Of a DNA stretch of 64,000 nt, positions 1 to 11,692 are shown one piece after another. How positions within the stretch are numbered: the stretch's first letter is position 1; every line of letters starts with the position of its first letter. The notes under the pieces were generated by a model, which had not been told where the DNA came from, made no database searches, and saw only the letters and a list, made by a program, of their open reading frames with translations. The stretch covers positions 1 to 64,000 of the forward strand of contig JANQIX010000034.1 in NCBI GenBank assembly GCA_028281925.1. Direction: 5' to 3'. Position numbers and translations under genes: made by a program. The stretch comes from Alphaproteobacteria bacterium. GTDB taxonomy: Bacteria > Pseudomonadota > Alphaproteobacteria > DSM-16000 > Inquilinaceae.

Positions 1-921
1 CGCCGTCGCCATGCCAAACCCAATCGCCACCATGAACATGATCGAGATCAGGTTCAGCACGATGGAATAGGCCGCTACGGGTCCCTTACCCAACCACCCA
101 GCGAACATGGCCACGGCGGTGAACGCCCCCACCTCGATACCGTGGCTCACGCCGGCGGCATAGCCGATGCGCCGTTGGTCTGCCCAGTCCCGCCAGCGCA
201 GACCAGGCCAATGGCGGACACCGAACCGCGCGCCGTCACGCAAATGCAGCACGTAGAGGATCATCGAAGCGGCGAGAAAAACGCGGACGGCCGAGGTCGT
301 CCATGCCGAGCCTTCGGCCCCCAGTTCCGGCGCCCCCAGTTCTCCATAGATCAGCACCCAGTTCAGCAACGCGTTCAACACGTTGGCTGCGATCATGGCG
401 AGCATGCCGGCCATAGGCCGCTTGATCCCCTCCATGAAGAAGCTGGTGGTTGTGAACATCAGGCCGAATGGCAGGCCGAGACCGATGATCCACATGATGC
501 GCCCGCCGGAGGCGGCCATATCCGGCGTCTGCCCAAACAACAGCAACAGGGATTGGCCAAAGAAGCAGACGACAGCGCAGACGACCCCAAGCGCGGCGGC
601 ATAGGGCACGGCCCAGCGCCAGACGCGGCCGCATTCGCCGTACTGCTCCTGTCCGAAGGCCTGCGCCGTCTTGGCCACTGTCCCGATCAGCAGGCCGATG
701 CCGATCACCAGGCAGGTGATCGGTATAGTCTGGCCGATGCTGAGATAGGCCAGCTGGTCGGTGTCGTACCGCCCGACCATGATGGTGTCGACCAGCGGCA
801 TGGTCAGCAGCCCTGTGCGCGCCACCACGACCGGCAGGGCGAGCCGCAGCAGCTCGCCGACATGGCGTCGTACACGGGCGACATGCCAGCTTTCGCCCTC
901 GCGTACGGGAACCCGGTACAT
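1..921 (-). CDS. MATE family multidrug/toxin efflux protein (3' end beyond window)
   Basis: The reverse strand reads open from an ATG at 919-921 to base 1, giving the first 307 residues of a protein whose family is usually about 450. MATE proteins are 12-helix inner-membrane antiporters that expel cationic drugs using Na+ or H+ gradients. The translation is recognisable by an N-terminal segment MPLVDTIMVGRYDTDQLAY, a first-half signature of MATE proteins, and by SIMFMVAIGFGMATA at the visible end, typical of the helix opening the second half. It lies tail-on to ssb on the same strand and may be read independently. The missing C-terminus prevents assignment to NorM or DinF subgroups. Confidence 0.85.
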   Translation of the reverse strand, partial: MYRVPVREGESWHVARVRRHVGELLRLALPVVVARTGLLTMPLVDTIMVGRYDTDQLAYLSIGQTIPITCLVIGIGLLIGTVAKTAQAFGQEQYGECGRVWRWAVPYAAALGVVCAVVCFFGQSLLLLFGQTPDMAASGGRIMWIIGLGLPFGLMFTTTSFFMEGIKRPMAGMLAMIAANVLNALLNWVLIYGELGAPELGAEGSAWTTSAVRVFLAASMILYVLHLRDGARFGVRHWPGLRWRDWADQRRIGYAAGVSHGIEVGAFTAVAMFAGWLGKGPVAAYSIVLNLISIMFMVAIGFGMATA

Positions 922-1041
922 GCGCTGACCTCAAATGATGTCTTGCGCCACGGAGCGGGTCGGCCGGGCGGCGCGGAATCGAAAGCGGTTAGGCGGGTTC
1001 GGCCGGCCGCATCTGAAATCGGCCGGTCGGCGGTCTATCGG

Positions 1042-1542
1042 CTAGAACGGAATCTCATCGTCCATATCGTCCGCAGGTGGCGGGCCGCCGCGGCTGGGGG
1101 CCTGACCATAGGACTGCTGCGGCGCGCCATAGTCACTGCCGTAGCCAGGGCCGGGATCGCCCATCTCGCCGCGGCCGGCACCCCCTTCGGTTCGGCCGTC
1201 CAGCATGGTCAGTTCGCCGCGATAGGGGCGCAGCACGACCTCGGTCGTGTACCGCTCCTGCCCCGACTGGTCCTGCCATTTGCGGGTTTCCAGCTGGCCT
1301 TCCACATAGACCTTTGAGCCCTTGCGCAGGTACCGCTCGGTGACGTTGACCAGAGGCTCGCTGAACACCGCCACACGATGCCATTCGGTCCTCTCGCGCC
1401 GCTCGCCGCTGTTGCGGTCGGTCCATCGCTCGCTGGTCGCCACGCTGAAATTGGCGACTCGGCCACCGCTGGGAAACGACCGCACCTCCGGGTCGCGGCC
1501 CAGATTGCCGACGAGTATGACCTTGTTGACGCTGCCGGACAT
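1042..1542 (-). CDS. ssb: Single-stranded DNA-binding protein SSB
   Basis: 166 residues, normal for SSB. SSB coats single-stranded DNA during replication, repair and recombination and recruits partner proteins through its tail. The OB-fold occupies residues 1 to about 115, beginning [17 protein letters not shown] and containing the WHRVAVF and [15 protein letters not shown] strands. A Gly/Pro/Gln-rich linker follows, and the protein ends in the acidic tip DDMDDEIPF that binds partner proteins. The frame is open 25 codons further upstream, but the ATG at 1542 is preferred because it opens the conserved domain and follows a GGGGA motif. It diverges from uvrA, the classic ssb-uvrA pairing. Confidence 0.97.
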   Translation of the reverse strand: MSGSVNKVILVGNLGRDPEVRSFPSGGRVANFSVATSERWTDRNSGERRERTEWHRVAVFSEPLVNVTERYLRKGSKVYVEGQLETRKWQDQSGQERYTTEVVLRPYRGELTMLDGRTEGGAGRGEMGDPGPGYGSDYGAPQQSYGQAPSRGGPPPADDMDDEIPF

Positions 1543-1770
1543 GACATCCCCACTGGCACTTCTGCGCCGGACCATGCGGCGCATGCGCCAGCTTAGCGGG
1601 CTGTCCGGCCCCGGCACAAGCGCCGCGCCAGCGTTCTCTCCGAGACCTTGTCAGGAGGGTTTGCGCCACACGGTCGCCGCCGCTGTGCTGGCGCCGCCAG
1701 CGTGCTATCTCTGTGCGATGTCCGGCACCGCCGGAAGGGGCGCGGCGCTGGAGGCCACGGGCAGTCACAG
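1543..1770. promoter_or_regulatory. Divergent ssb-uvrA intergenic promoter region
   Basis: This 228-base gap must carry the promoters of both ssb and uvrA. In many bacteria the pair is SOS-regulated. The alphaproteobacterial LexA direct repeat GTTC-N7-GTTC is not present intact; the nearest match is GTTC at 1633-1636 followed after seven bases by GACC. No convincing -35/-10 pair was picked out. Confidence 0.4.
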
Positions 1771-4632
<2,862 letters not shown>

Positions 4633-4652
4633 CCGGCCGCCGCGGCCAGCGC

Positions 4653-6170
4653 CTAACGGCAGTCGGGATCGGTCCCGGCCGGGCACAGCCCGGTGCCGAT
4701 GCCCGGCTCGTCACACTCGCCGTCGTTCGGCCACATGCAGGCGCCTCCTGCCGGGTCCGGCGTCGGACCGGGGCCCGGGCCGGGATCGCCACCACGGCAG
4801 TCTGCCGAGTCCGTGCCCGCCGCGCACACGCCCGTGCCGATGCCGGGCTCGTCGCACTCGCCGTCGAACGCCCACTGACAGCTGTTGTCCTCCGATGCCG
4901 GACCGGGGCCCGGGCCGGGTCCGCCGCCGCGGCAGTCCGCCGAGTCCGTACCTGCTGCACACACGCCGGTGCCGATGCCAGGCTCGTCACATTCACCGTC
5001 GAACGCCCACTGACAGCTGTTGTCCTCCGACGCCGGACCGGGGCCCGGGCCAGGACCACCGCCGCGGCAGTCTGCGGAGTCCGTACCCGCCGCGCACACG
5101 CCGGTGCCGATGCCGGGTTCGTCGCATTCACCGTCGAACGCCCACTGACAGCTGTTGTCTTCCGACGCCGGGCCTGGGCCGGGTCCGCCACCGCGGCAAT
5201 CGGCCGTATCCGTGCCGGCAGCACACAAACCGGTACCGATGCCGGGTTCGTCGCATTCGCCGTCGAACGCCCACTGGCAGCTGTTCTCCGCCGATGCCGG
5301 GCCAGGGCCTGCACTGCCACGACAGTCAGCCGAGTCCGTGCCCGCCGCGCAGACGCCCGTGCCGATACCGGGCTCGTCACACTCGCCGTCGAAGGCCCAC
5401 TGACAGCTGTTGTCTTCCCCGCCGGGACCCGGCGTAGCCAGCTGCAGGCCGCGGCAATCCGTTGCGTCCGTCCCATGCGCACACGCGCCCGTCACCGCAC
5501 CGATATAGCGGTCGTCGTCGCATTCGCCGTCGCGCGCCCATTGGCAGCTATCGTTGTCGCCGACCTGGCCCGGGGTTGGCCGAGCGCAGTCCGCCGTGTC
5601 GGTGCCGGGTGCGCAGGCGCCTGTGCCGACGCCGGGGTGGTCGCACTCGCCATCGAATGCCCACTGGCATTCGTTGCCCGCCATTTCCTCCTGCGGGCGA
5701 AGCTGCAGGCCGCGACAGTCCGAAGCATCCGTCCCGTGCAAGCAGGCACCCGTCACTGCACCGATATAGCGGGTGTCGTCGCATTCGCCGTCGCGCGCCC
5801 ACTGGCAGCTGTCATTGTCGCTCGGCGCGCCCGGAGGTGGTTTGCCACCCCCACCCGGCCCCGAGGCCAGGGATGGCCGGCAATCGGCGGTATCGGTGCC
5901 GGCCGCGCAAGCACCGGTGCCGATGCCCGGTTCGTCGCATTCGCCGTCATTGGCCCATTGACAGGTATTCTGGCCGACGCCGGCACAATCCACCGTGTCG
6001 CTGCCGACAGCGCAGACGCCGGTGCCGATGCCCGGCTCGTCACATTCCCCGTCTTCTACCCATTGGCAGTCTTCTGCCTTTTGCGCCGCTGCGGGCATGG
6101 CGAAGCCAGCCCCCAGAAGCGCTGCCCCCAAAGTCAGGGCTGCAACTCGCAGCTCAAGTCTCACCAGCAT
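4653..6170 (-). CDS. Secreted protein of eleven Cys-rich DGECDE repeats
   Basis: 505 residues: a signal peptide (hydrophobic ALTLGAALLGAGFA, cleavage after MPAAA) followed by eleven modules of about 30 residues and nothing else. The typical module has spacing C-x7-C-x9-C-x8-C, with a core CQWAFDGECDEPGIGTG and an ending GTDSADC. Modules 3 and 5 are a longer variant with C-x7-C-x12-C (ECDDxRYIGAVTG). Modules are joined by Gly/Pro linkers such as GGPGPGPGPASED. Conserved acidic residues and paired cysteines suggest a small disulphide, perhaps calcium-binding fold like LDLR-A or LNR modules; that is inference, and no named family is assigned. ATG 6170 follows AGGAGG (6174-6179); an ATG at 6188 lacks a site. 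Related modules occur in the protease at 46977-48599. Confidence 0.85.
   Translation of the reverse strand: MLVRLELRVAALTLGAALLGAGFAMPAAAQKAEDCQWVEDGECDEPGIGTGVCAVGSDTVDCAGVGQNTCQWANDGECDEPGIGTGACAAGTDTADCRPSLASGPGGGGKPPPGAPSDNDSCQWARDGECDDTRYIGAVTGACLHGTDASDCRGLQLRPQEEMAGNECQWAFDGECDHPGVGTGACAPGTDTADCARPTPGQVGDNDSCQWARDGECDDDRYIGAVTGACAHGTDATDCRGLQLATPGPGGEDNSCQWAFDGECDEPGIGTGVCAAGTDSADCRGSAGPGPASAENSCQWAFDGECDEPGIGTGLCAAGTDTADCRGGGPGPGPASEDNSCQWAFDGECDEPGIGTGVCAAGTDSADCRGGGPGPGPGPASEDNSCQWAFDGECDEPGIGTGVCAAGTDSADCRGGGPGPGPGPASEDNSCQWAFDGECDEPGIGTGVCAAGTDSADCRGGDPGPGPGPTPDPAGGACMWPNDGECDEPGIGTGLCPAGTDPDCR
4659..6068 (-). repeat. Eleven tandem Cys-rich module repeats
   Basis: Bounded by the first and last module cysteines. 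Modules 6 to 10 (about 4750-5420) are nearly identical in protein. Modules 8, 9 and 10 share the same residues from NSCQW to DSADCRGG but differ at synonymous positions, so the copies have been kept under protein-level selection since duplication. The last module is one residue shorter before its final cysteine. Confidence 0.9.
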
Positions 6171-6263
6171 GGTCCTCCTAGTTGGCATTGTGTGCTCTTG
6201 ATGTTGTCAGGTGCTCCGGCCCGTGGCGTGCCGAACAGGACGACGCCGATAGCCTTTGGCGCC

Positions 6264-7064
6264 TCAGCTGCCCGTATCGACCGCCTCCCAATAGGCGCGG
6301 TTGAGCGGGTTGATCAGCATGTCGTGTTGGGATGCCAGGCATTCCCTGAAGGTGATGAAGCCGCGCCCTGCTATGGTGGCGCACCCGCCGTATCGCGAGC
6401 GTGCGATGTCGACGGGCGGGCCGCTCAGGCCCTGGTCGACGACCTGCGCCCACAAATCCTGCCGGTCCGGTACGTCACCGACACGGTTGTCGGGTATGGC
6501 ATTGACCAACTGCCCAAGCAGGCGCGCCGCGTCGACGGAAACACCCCCATGGTCGACCAGGCGGCCGCCGAGTCGCCGCAAGGAACCTGTTGCCAATGCG
6601 ATCTCTTGCGCGGTAGCCGGGTCGCTTGCTCTGGCGGCCAGCGTGGCCGGCACCGCCGAGACGTTGTCGCCGATGGTCAGCGCAACGGCCGTCAGACCAA
6701 GCTCTGCGACAGCATCCGTGTCGACTGAGACTTGTACGGCGCGATTGCCGCGCGCGGACACAAGCCTCAGAAGGGATGATGGAAGCGTCACGGTCTCTCC
6801 GGCAGATGTCTGCCCAGTGACGGTCACCCTCTGCGCGATGTCCGCCGGCAGAACATAAGCCGTTCCCCGTTCCGGTACGGCGGCATGCCGCTGAAGGCAA
6901 AAGGCCGACACTTCAACTGCACAGTGGTCGGCATCGCACACCATCGGTTCGGGCGCGAGGCTTGCAATAAGACCGAGGATCTGAGGCTCGCCGGCTGAGA
7001 CTTGGGCTGGAGCAAAGACCGCAGCGGCAAGTATCGTCGCCAGTCGTATGACTGTCTTCGCCAT
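6264..7064 (-). CDS. Secreted protein of unknown function
   Basis: 266 residues with a clear signal peptide (MAKTVIRLATILAAAVFAPAQVSA, stated here only as its ends MAKTV and AQVSA). I recognise no family. The mature part is rich in Ala, Val and Thr and looks mixed alpha/beta, with four cysteines (MVCDADHCAVEV, FCLQR, GGCATI, FRECLA regions). The ATG at 7064 follows a strong GGGGAGGG site seven bases upstream, which decides the start over an in-frame ATG 19 codons earlier. It lies downstream of a 167-base gap shared with trmFO and 93 bases upstream of the repeat protein on the same strand, so the two could be co-transcribed. Confidence 0.7.
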   Translation of the reverse strand: MAKTVIRLATILAAAVFAPAQVSAGEPQILGLIASLAPEPMVCDADHCAVEVSAFCLQRHAAVPERGTAYVLPADIAQRVTVTGQTSAGETVTLPSSLLRLVSARGNRAVQVSVDTDAVAELGLTAVALTIGDNVSAVPATLAARASDPATAQEIALATGSLRRLGGRLVDHGGVSVDAARLLGQLVNAIPDNRVGDVPDRQDLWAQVVDQGLSGPPVDIARSRYGGCATIAGRGFITFRECLASQHDMLINPLNRAYWEAVDTGS

Positions 7065-7231
7065 CGTCGCCCTCCCCTGCGGCTCTGAGAGCCGTCGTCC
7101 TGCGGAAGCATCATGCCACACGGAGGGTGGGGATTCATGGGGAATTATCTGGAGGCATTGCGGCGCGCATGGCGCGAAACTATGTCTAGGGATTCAATCG
7201 GCCACAACGCCGTCTCCATTGGGCAGGGTTC

Positions 7232-8608
7232 ATGACGCCACCAGATCGCGCAGCACCGGTTCACGTCATAGGGGCCGGTCTTGCCGGCAGCGAGGCCGCC
7301 TGGCAGCTCGCCCGGGCAGGCGTGCCTGTGGTGCTGCACGAGATGCGGCCCACTCGCGGAACGGACGCCCACCAAACGGACCGGTGTGCGGAGCTGGTGT
7401 GCTCCAACTCCTTCCGGTCGGACGATGCCGAATACAACGCCGTCGGTCTGCTGCATGAAGAGATGCGGCGGTGCGGCTCGTTGATCATGGCCGCTGCCGA
7501 TGCCCACAAGCTGCCGGCCGGAGGCGCGCTGGCGGTGGACCGGGACGGGTTCGCCTCGGCGGTGACCGAACGGCTGTCGGCCGAACCGCTTGTCACCCTC
7601 AAGCGCGGCGAGGTCGCGGGGCTGCCGCCCGCGGAGTGGAACAGCGTGATCGTCGCGACCGGCCCCCTCACCTCACCATCGCTGGCCGACGCCGTACGCG
7701 GGCTGACGGGAGAGCAGGAACTGGCGTTCTTCGACGCCATCGCGCCGATCGTCCATCGCGACAGCATCGACTTCTCAAGGGCCTGGTTCCAGTCACGCTA
7801 TGACAAGCCCGGCCCCGGCGGCACGGGCAAGGACTACATCAACTGTCCGCTGGATGAAGAGACCTACCGCGCCTTCATCCATGAGCTGCTGACGGCGCCC
7901 AAGACGGAGTTCAAAGAGTGGGAGACGTCCACGCCCTATTTCGAGGGCTGTCTGCCGATTGAGGTGATGGCATCGCGCGGCATCGACACGCTGCGCTTCG
8001 GCCCGATGAAACCGGTGGGTCTGACCGACCCGAATACCGGCCGGCGTGCTTATGCCGTGGTGCAGCTGCGCCAGGACAATGCGCTTGGCACGCTCTACAA
8101 CCTGGTGGGGTTCCAAACCAAGCTGAAGTATGGGGAGCAGGCGCGCGTCTTCCGGATGATCCCGGGCCTGGAGCGGGCGGAGTTCGCGCGCCTCGGCGGC
8201 CTGCACCGCAACACGTTCTTGAACAGCCCACGCCTCTTGGACGGTACGCTGCGGCTCAAAGCCATGCCTCGGTTGCGCTTCGCCGGCCAGATCACGGGTG
8301 TGGAAGGCTATGTCGAAAGTGCCGCTATCGGCCTGCTCGCGGGCCGTTTCGCAGGCGCAGACCGGCAAGGGGCCGCCCCCGACCTGCCACCGCCGACAAC
8401 GGCGCTCGGCGCGCTCTTGGGCCACATCACCGGCGGGGCGGATGCCGAGACGTTCCAGCCCATGAACGTCAATTTCGGCCTGCTTCCTCCGCTGGAAACG
8501 TCGGGCGGCAAGCTGCCGAAGGGCCGCGATCGCAAGCGGCTGTACACGACGCGCGCCCTGCAGGACATCGAGCGCTGGCTGGGGACGGCCCCGTCCGCTG
8601 CCGCCTAG
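7232..8608 (+). CDS. trmFO: Folate-dependent tRNA m5U54 methyltransferase TrmFO
   Basis: 458 residues, full length for the family. TrmFO uses methylenetetrahydrofolate and FAD to make 5-methyluridine at position 54 of the tRNA T-loop. The N-terminal dinucleotide fold has [16 protein letters not shown], followed by the family motifs [15 protein letters not shown] and [12 protein letters not shown], the latter holding a conserved cysteine. [22 protein letters not shown] and [11 protein letters not shown] are further TrmFO landmarks. Its last four bases overlap the end of the convergent squalene/phytoene-synthase-like gene. Confidence 0.96.
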   Translation: MTPPDRAAPVHVIGAGLAGSEAAWQLARAGVPVVLHEMRPTRGTDAHQTDRCAELVCSNSFRSDDAEYNAVGLLHEEMRRCGSLIMAAADAHKLPAGGALAVDRDGFASAVTERLSAEPLVTLKRGEVAGLPPAEWNSVIVATGPLTSPSLADAVRGLTGEQELAFFDAIAPIVHRDSIDFSRAWFQSRYDKPGPGGTGKDYINCPLDEETYRAFIHELLTAPKTEFKEWETSTPYFEGCLPIEVMASRGIDTLRFGPMKPVGLTDPNTGRRAYAVVQLRQDNALGTLYNLVGFQTKLKYGEQARVFRMIPGLERAEFARLGGLHRNTFLNSPRLLDGTLRLKAMPRLRFAGQITGVEGYVESAAIGLLAGRFAGADRQGAAPDLPPPTTALGALLGHITGGADAETFQPMNVNFGLLPPLETSGGKLPKGRDRKRLYTTRALQDIERWLGTAPSAAA

Positions 8609-9456
8609 AAGCGACGCCGAAGTGCCAGCCAGGCAAGGCGGATCTGGCGCAGCGGCGCCGCCTGCTGCACCCGAGCATCGAAGACGTTGTGCTTGGCGGC
8701 CTCAAGCCGCCGGATGTGGCTGTCGACGATCCCGCCGGCCAACAACGCGCGGGTCGCCGGCTTGCCCGCCGCGCGGCGCAATGCCCGAGCGGAGGCCAGA
8801 TGATCGCCCGCTTTGGCGCAAATCTGCCTGACCACGGTCTGCAGAGCCGAGACGCTGTCTTCCGACCAGGCGTGTGCCGGATCCACGCCAGCTGCCGCCA
8901 ACAGATCCATAGGCAGCAAAAGTCGGTTCTGGCCGGCATGAAAGGCAACGGCACGGAGAACGCCCACCAACGCCCACGCCGTTCCGATGTGACGGGCCGC
9001 CTGCAGTGCGGCATCGTTCGCGGCGTTCAGCGCCTCCAGCCCCAGGGTCAGGACCGGTGCTGCCGTCGCCTCGGCATAGGCCTCCAGCGCCGCGAAGTCG
9101 GCGAAGGGCGCCTCGTCCAGATCGCGTGAGCGTGCATCGATCAGCCGATCGAAATGCTCGCGGCTGAGGCCGAGCCTACGAATTGCCTCGGCCAGCGGCT
9201 CGGCCACTTCGTGCCGCCGGACCCGGCCGTCATAGATCTCGGCAATCGCGTCGCGCCACCATTGCAGCCGCATCTCGCCCAACAGCGGCTCGCTGACGGT
9301 CTCGCGCACACGGGCGATCTCGAAGTTGAAGGCGGCAATGGCAAATTGGGCTTCCCGTGCTTCGGCAGGTGAGAACAGCGCGACCAGATACCGATCGGGA
9401 TCGTGCTGCCTGACCAGCCGCCCGCAGGGCGACAAACGATCCTCGGCACTGCCCAT
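8605..9456 (-). CDS. Squalene/phytoene synthase family protein (NDUFAF6-like)
   Basis: 283 residues. The fold family is recognisable from the long helical pattern and [51 protein letters not shown]. True synthases carry two aspartate-rich metal-binding motifs; here the first is only RDAIAEIYD and the second is absent, as in the NDUFAF6 branch linked to complex I assembly in mitochondria. A structural or assembly role is therefore more likely than squalene synthesis, but this is inference. A TTG two codons upstream is the alternative start. It is the distal member of the yajC-secD-secF-Mth938 neighbourhood, separated from it by a radical SAM gene. Confidence 0.8.
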   Translation of the reverse strand: MGSAEDRLSPCGRLVRQHDPDRYLVALFSPAEAREAQFAIAAFNFEIARVRETVSEPLLGEMRLQWWRDAIAEIYDGRVRRHEVAEPLAEAIRRLGLSREHFDRLIDARSRDLDEAPFADFAALEAYAEATAAPVLTLGLEALNAANDAALQAARHIGTAWALVGVLRAVAFHAGQNRLLLPMDLLAAAGVDPAHAWSEDSVSALQTVVRQICAKAGDHLASARALRRAAGKPATRALLAGGIVDSHIRRLEAAKHNVFDARVQQAAPLRQIRLAWLALRRRF

Positions 9457-9480
9457 TCTCAAAGACGGCGCGTTGCGGGA

Positions 9481-11226
9481 CTATTCAGCCGCAGCAGCAG
9501 CGGTGGGTGCGGACGGCTGCAGCATCTCCAGACTCTCTTCATCGTCGTCGGTGACCGGGGTGATAGCCAAGTCGGTGTATGGCTGCTGCCGAAGTTCCCG
9601 CTGCACCTGCTTGCGCATGCGATTGAGCTTCCACGCATAGAGAGCCAGGCCGCCATAGGTCGAAACGAACTCCCACGCCCTGCGGGGATAGAAGACCAGG
9701 GGATTTTCGATCGGCAGCCCGGGGCGCCGGGAGCGCCTTAGTTTGTGTCGCAGATTGCCAGCCTGCAGAGGGTGGACCCGCTCGTATTTGAAGAAGCCAT
9801 GGAACTGCAGGACATGCTGCATCAGCCGCACGGGCTTGATGCCGGCAGCCATGGCCCGGCGCATGAGGGTCTTGACGTGTTCGTCTGAGTAGTAGAGCGA
9901 CCAGGCCCGGCTGTAAATGTCCTGCCACTCCGCCATCGTCATCTTCGGATGGGCCGTCAGCGCGTGCTCAAGATCGTATTTGTTCATGTCGGGGTCCATC
10001 CACACCCCTTCGTTATGCAGTTTCAGGTGATCGGCCGACCCCGGCAGCGGCGTCAGCACGAAGAACTCCAACAGGTCGATCGGCAATTCGCGCTGGATGA
10101 TGCGGATGTCCCGCTCGATCGACGCCGGCGTATCGGCCGGCAGGCCAAGGATATAGCCGGCATAGGTGATGATCTTCTGATCGCGCCAGGCCTGCAGCAT
10201 CCGGCGGTATTCCTTGATGCGGTTCTGGCGCTTCTGCACCGCCATCAGGTTTTCCGGATTGATGTTCTCAAGCCCGATGAAGACGCGTGTGCATCCGGCC
10301 CGCTTGGCTTTCGCGACGAAGTTGGGGATACGGTGGCACAGCGTGTCCACCTGCATGATGAACTGGAGGGAGACCCCCTCCTCTTCGCGCATCTGGATCA
10401 GCCGGTCGAAGATCGGCTCCCAGTTGCGGTTGCGGGCGAAATTGTCGTCGGTGATGAAGAACCGCGACACGCCCTGCGCCAGCATGTCGCGAACCAGATG
10501 CTCGATGTCGTCGGCATCGCGCCAGCGTGATTTGCGGCCCTGAACGTTGATGATGGTGCAGAAGCTGCACTGGAAGGGGCAGCCACGACCGGCGTCGAAG
10601 GCGCCGATACACTGGATGTACCGTTCCACGATGCTGGTCGGCAGAAAGGGTGTCACGGCCTGCTGAAGCCCGGGCAGATCCTTCATGTAGTTGTAGACCC
10701 CGTCGACACGCCGGTGCCAGACATCGGCCAGCAAGGGTGCAAACCGGTCTTCGGCCTCTCCTGCGAACAGGATGATGCCGAGATCGATGGCTTCCTGGAG
10801 ATCGGCCGGCAGTTCCGGCAGCATTGCCAGGCAGCCGCTGACATGGAAGCCGCCGATCGCAACCTCAATGCCCTGGGCACGAAGCTGCCGCGCGATGTCC
10901 ATGGCTCTCGGGAACTGGTTCGACTGTACGCCGACCAGACAGACGAGGCCGCCCGGCGCGCCGTCGCCGGCTTCCTCTTTCGCCGATCGCAGCCGCGCGG
11001 CGATGCTCTTCAGCGGGATGACGGTGTTGGTCTCGTCATACCCGTTGACGACGATCTCCACGTCGTCGCCCAGCGCCTTCGACGCGGCGGCTTCGAGCGC
11101 GATCCCATAGAGACACGCAAGCGAATTCGACGGTATCCAGCTTCTGTACCACTGGATCACATAGCCGTCGTCGTCGTAGTGCGACGGCTTGATCAATTCC
11201 ACGAAGAACTTACGCGCCTTCGCCAC
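9481..11226 (-). CDS. B12-binding domain radical SAM protein
   Basis: About 581 residues. The N-terminal 200 residues resemble a cobalamin-binding Rossmann domain (VCLVGVQSNQFPRAMDIARQL, VAIGGFHVSG). A radical SAM core follows with the cluster motif CPFQCSFC near residues 216-223, then ITDDNFARNRNWEP and IGLENINPENL. Class B radical SAM enzymes of this layout usually methylate unactivated carbons or rearrange lipids and cofactors; the substrate cannot be told. GTG 11226 is preferred because AGGGGA lies six bases before it; ATG 11244 is also possible but lacks a site. It separates two genes that normally neighbour secDF. Confidence 0.85.
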   Translation of the reverse strand: MAKARKFFVELIKPSHYDDDGYVIQWYRSWIPSNSLACLYGIALEAAASKALGDDVEIVVNGYDETNTVIPLKSIAARLRSAKEEAGDGAPGGLVCLVGVQSNQFPRAMDIARQLRAQGIEVAIGGFHVSGCLAMLPELPADLQEAIDLGIILFAGEAEDRFAPLLADVWHRRVDGVYNYMKDLPGLQQAVTPFLPTSIVERYIQCIGAFDAGRGCPFQCSFCTIINVQGRKSRWRDADDIEHLVRDMLAQGVSRFFITDDNFARNRNWEPIFDRLIQMREEEGVSLQFIMQVDTLCHRIPNFVAKAKRAGCTRVFIGLENINPENLMAVQKRQNRIKEYRRMLQAWRDQKIITYAGYILGLPADTPASIERDIRIIQRELPIDLLEFFVLTPLPGSADHLKLHNEGVWMDPDMNKYDLEHALTAHPKMTMAEWQDIYSRAWSLYYSDEHVKTLMRRAMAAGIKPVRLMQHVLQFHGFFKYERVHPLQAGNLRHKLRRSRRPGLPIENPLVFYPRRAWEFVSTYGGLALYAWKLNRMRKQVQRELRQQPYTDLAITPVTDDDEESLEMLQPSAPTAAAAAE

Positions 11227-11306
11227 ATCAAATCCCCTAGTCATACTGGGGAAATAAACCCCGTAATGCCAATTGAAGCGAGAGATTATCCTATTATTTC
11301 GCTAGG

Positions 11307-11681
11307 TTAAAGGGCGATCAAGGCGGCCGCTGCCCGACGGTTTTCGGACACCAGCACGTTGAATGTTCGACAGGCGGCCGTCGTGTCCATCATGTCTGCG
11401 ACCAGGCCCAAGTCACGCAGCGCCTTGCGGACACCCGGCGGCAACAGCGCCATCCTTGCACCGCAGCCTATCAGCAGCACGTCGACAGCAGGGCTGACGG
11501 ACCGCACCGGATCCAGGCTCTCAACGGAAATCTGGTCGACGCTCGTGACACCCCACGGCAAGACGCCGTCCGGCAGCACGATCACCGATCCGTCAAAGCG
11601 CTGCCCGCCGACGCGGAAGCCCCCGGGCAGGTACGCGTCGACGATGCGCGAGCCCGAGGGTACGGCGGAGTTGAGCTCCAT
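11307..11681 (-). CDS. Mth938-like protein (NDUFAF3 family)
   Basis: 124 residues, the size of bacterial Mth938/DUF498 proteins. Recognisable parts are the N-terminal FDGSVIVLPDGVLPW strand region and the central VDVLLIGCGARMALLP, followed by LRDLGLVADMMDTTAACRTFNVLVSENRRAAAALI. The mitochondrial relative NDUFAF3 assists complex I assembly, and in alphaproteobacteria this gene is commonly found with secDF/yajC, as here, where it starts 12 bases after the secF stop. Its biochemical role is not established. Expression is probably coupled to secF. Confidence 0.9.
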   Translation of the reverse strand: MELNSAVPSGSRIVDAYLPGGFRVGGQRFDGSVIVLPDGVLPWGVTSVDQISVESLDPVRSVSPAVDVLLIGCGARMALLPPGVRKALRDLGLVADMMDTTAACRTFNVLVSENRRAAAALIAL

Positions 11682-11692
11682 TGCCTCGGGCC

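Noticed and set aside
1633..1647. LexA box between ssb and uvrA
   Set aside because: Only one GTTC half with GACC at the second position; two mismatches in the four-base second half are too many to call a site.
4690..5470. Regularly spaced DNA repeats as a possible CRISPR array
   Set aside because: The period of about 130 bases is coding, in frame with cysteine modules, and the spacing between copies is conserved linker, not unique spacers.
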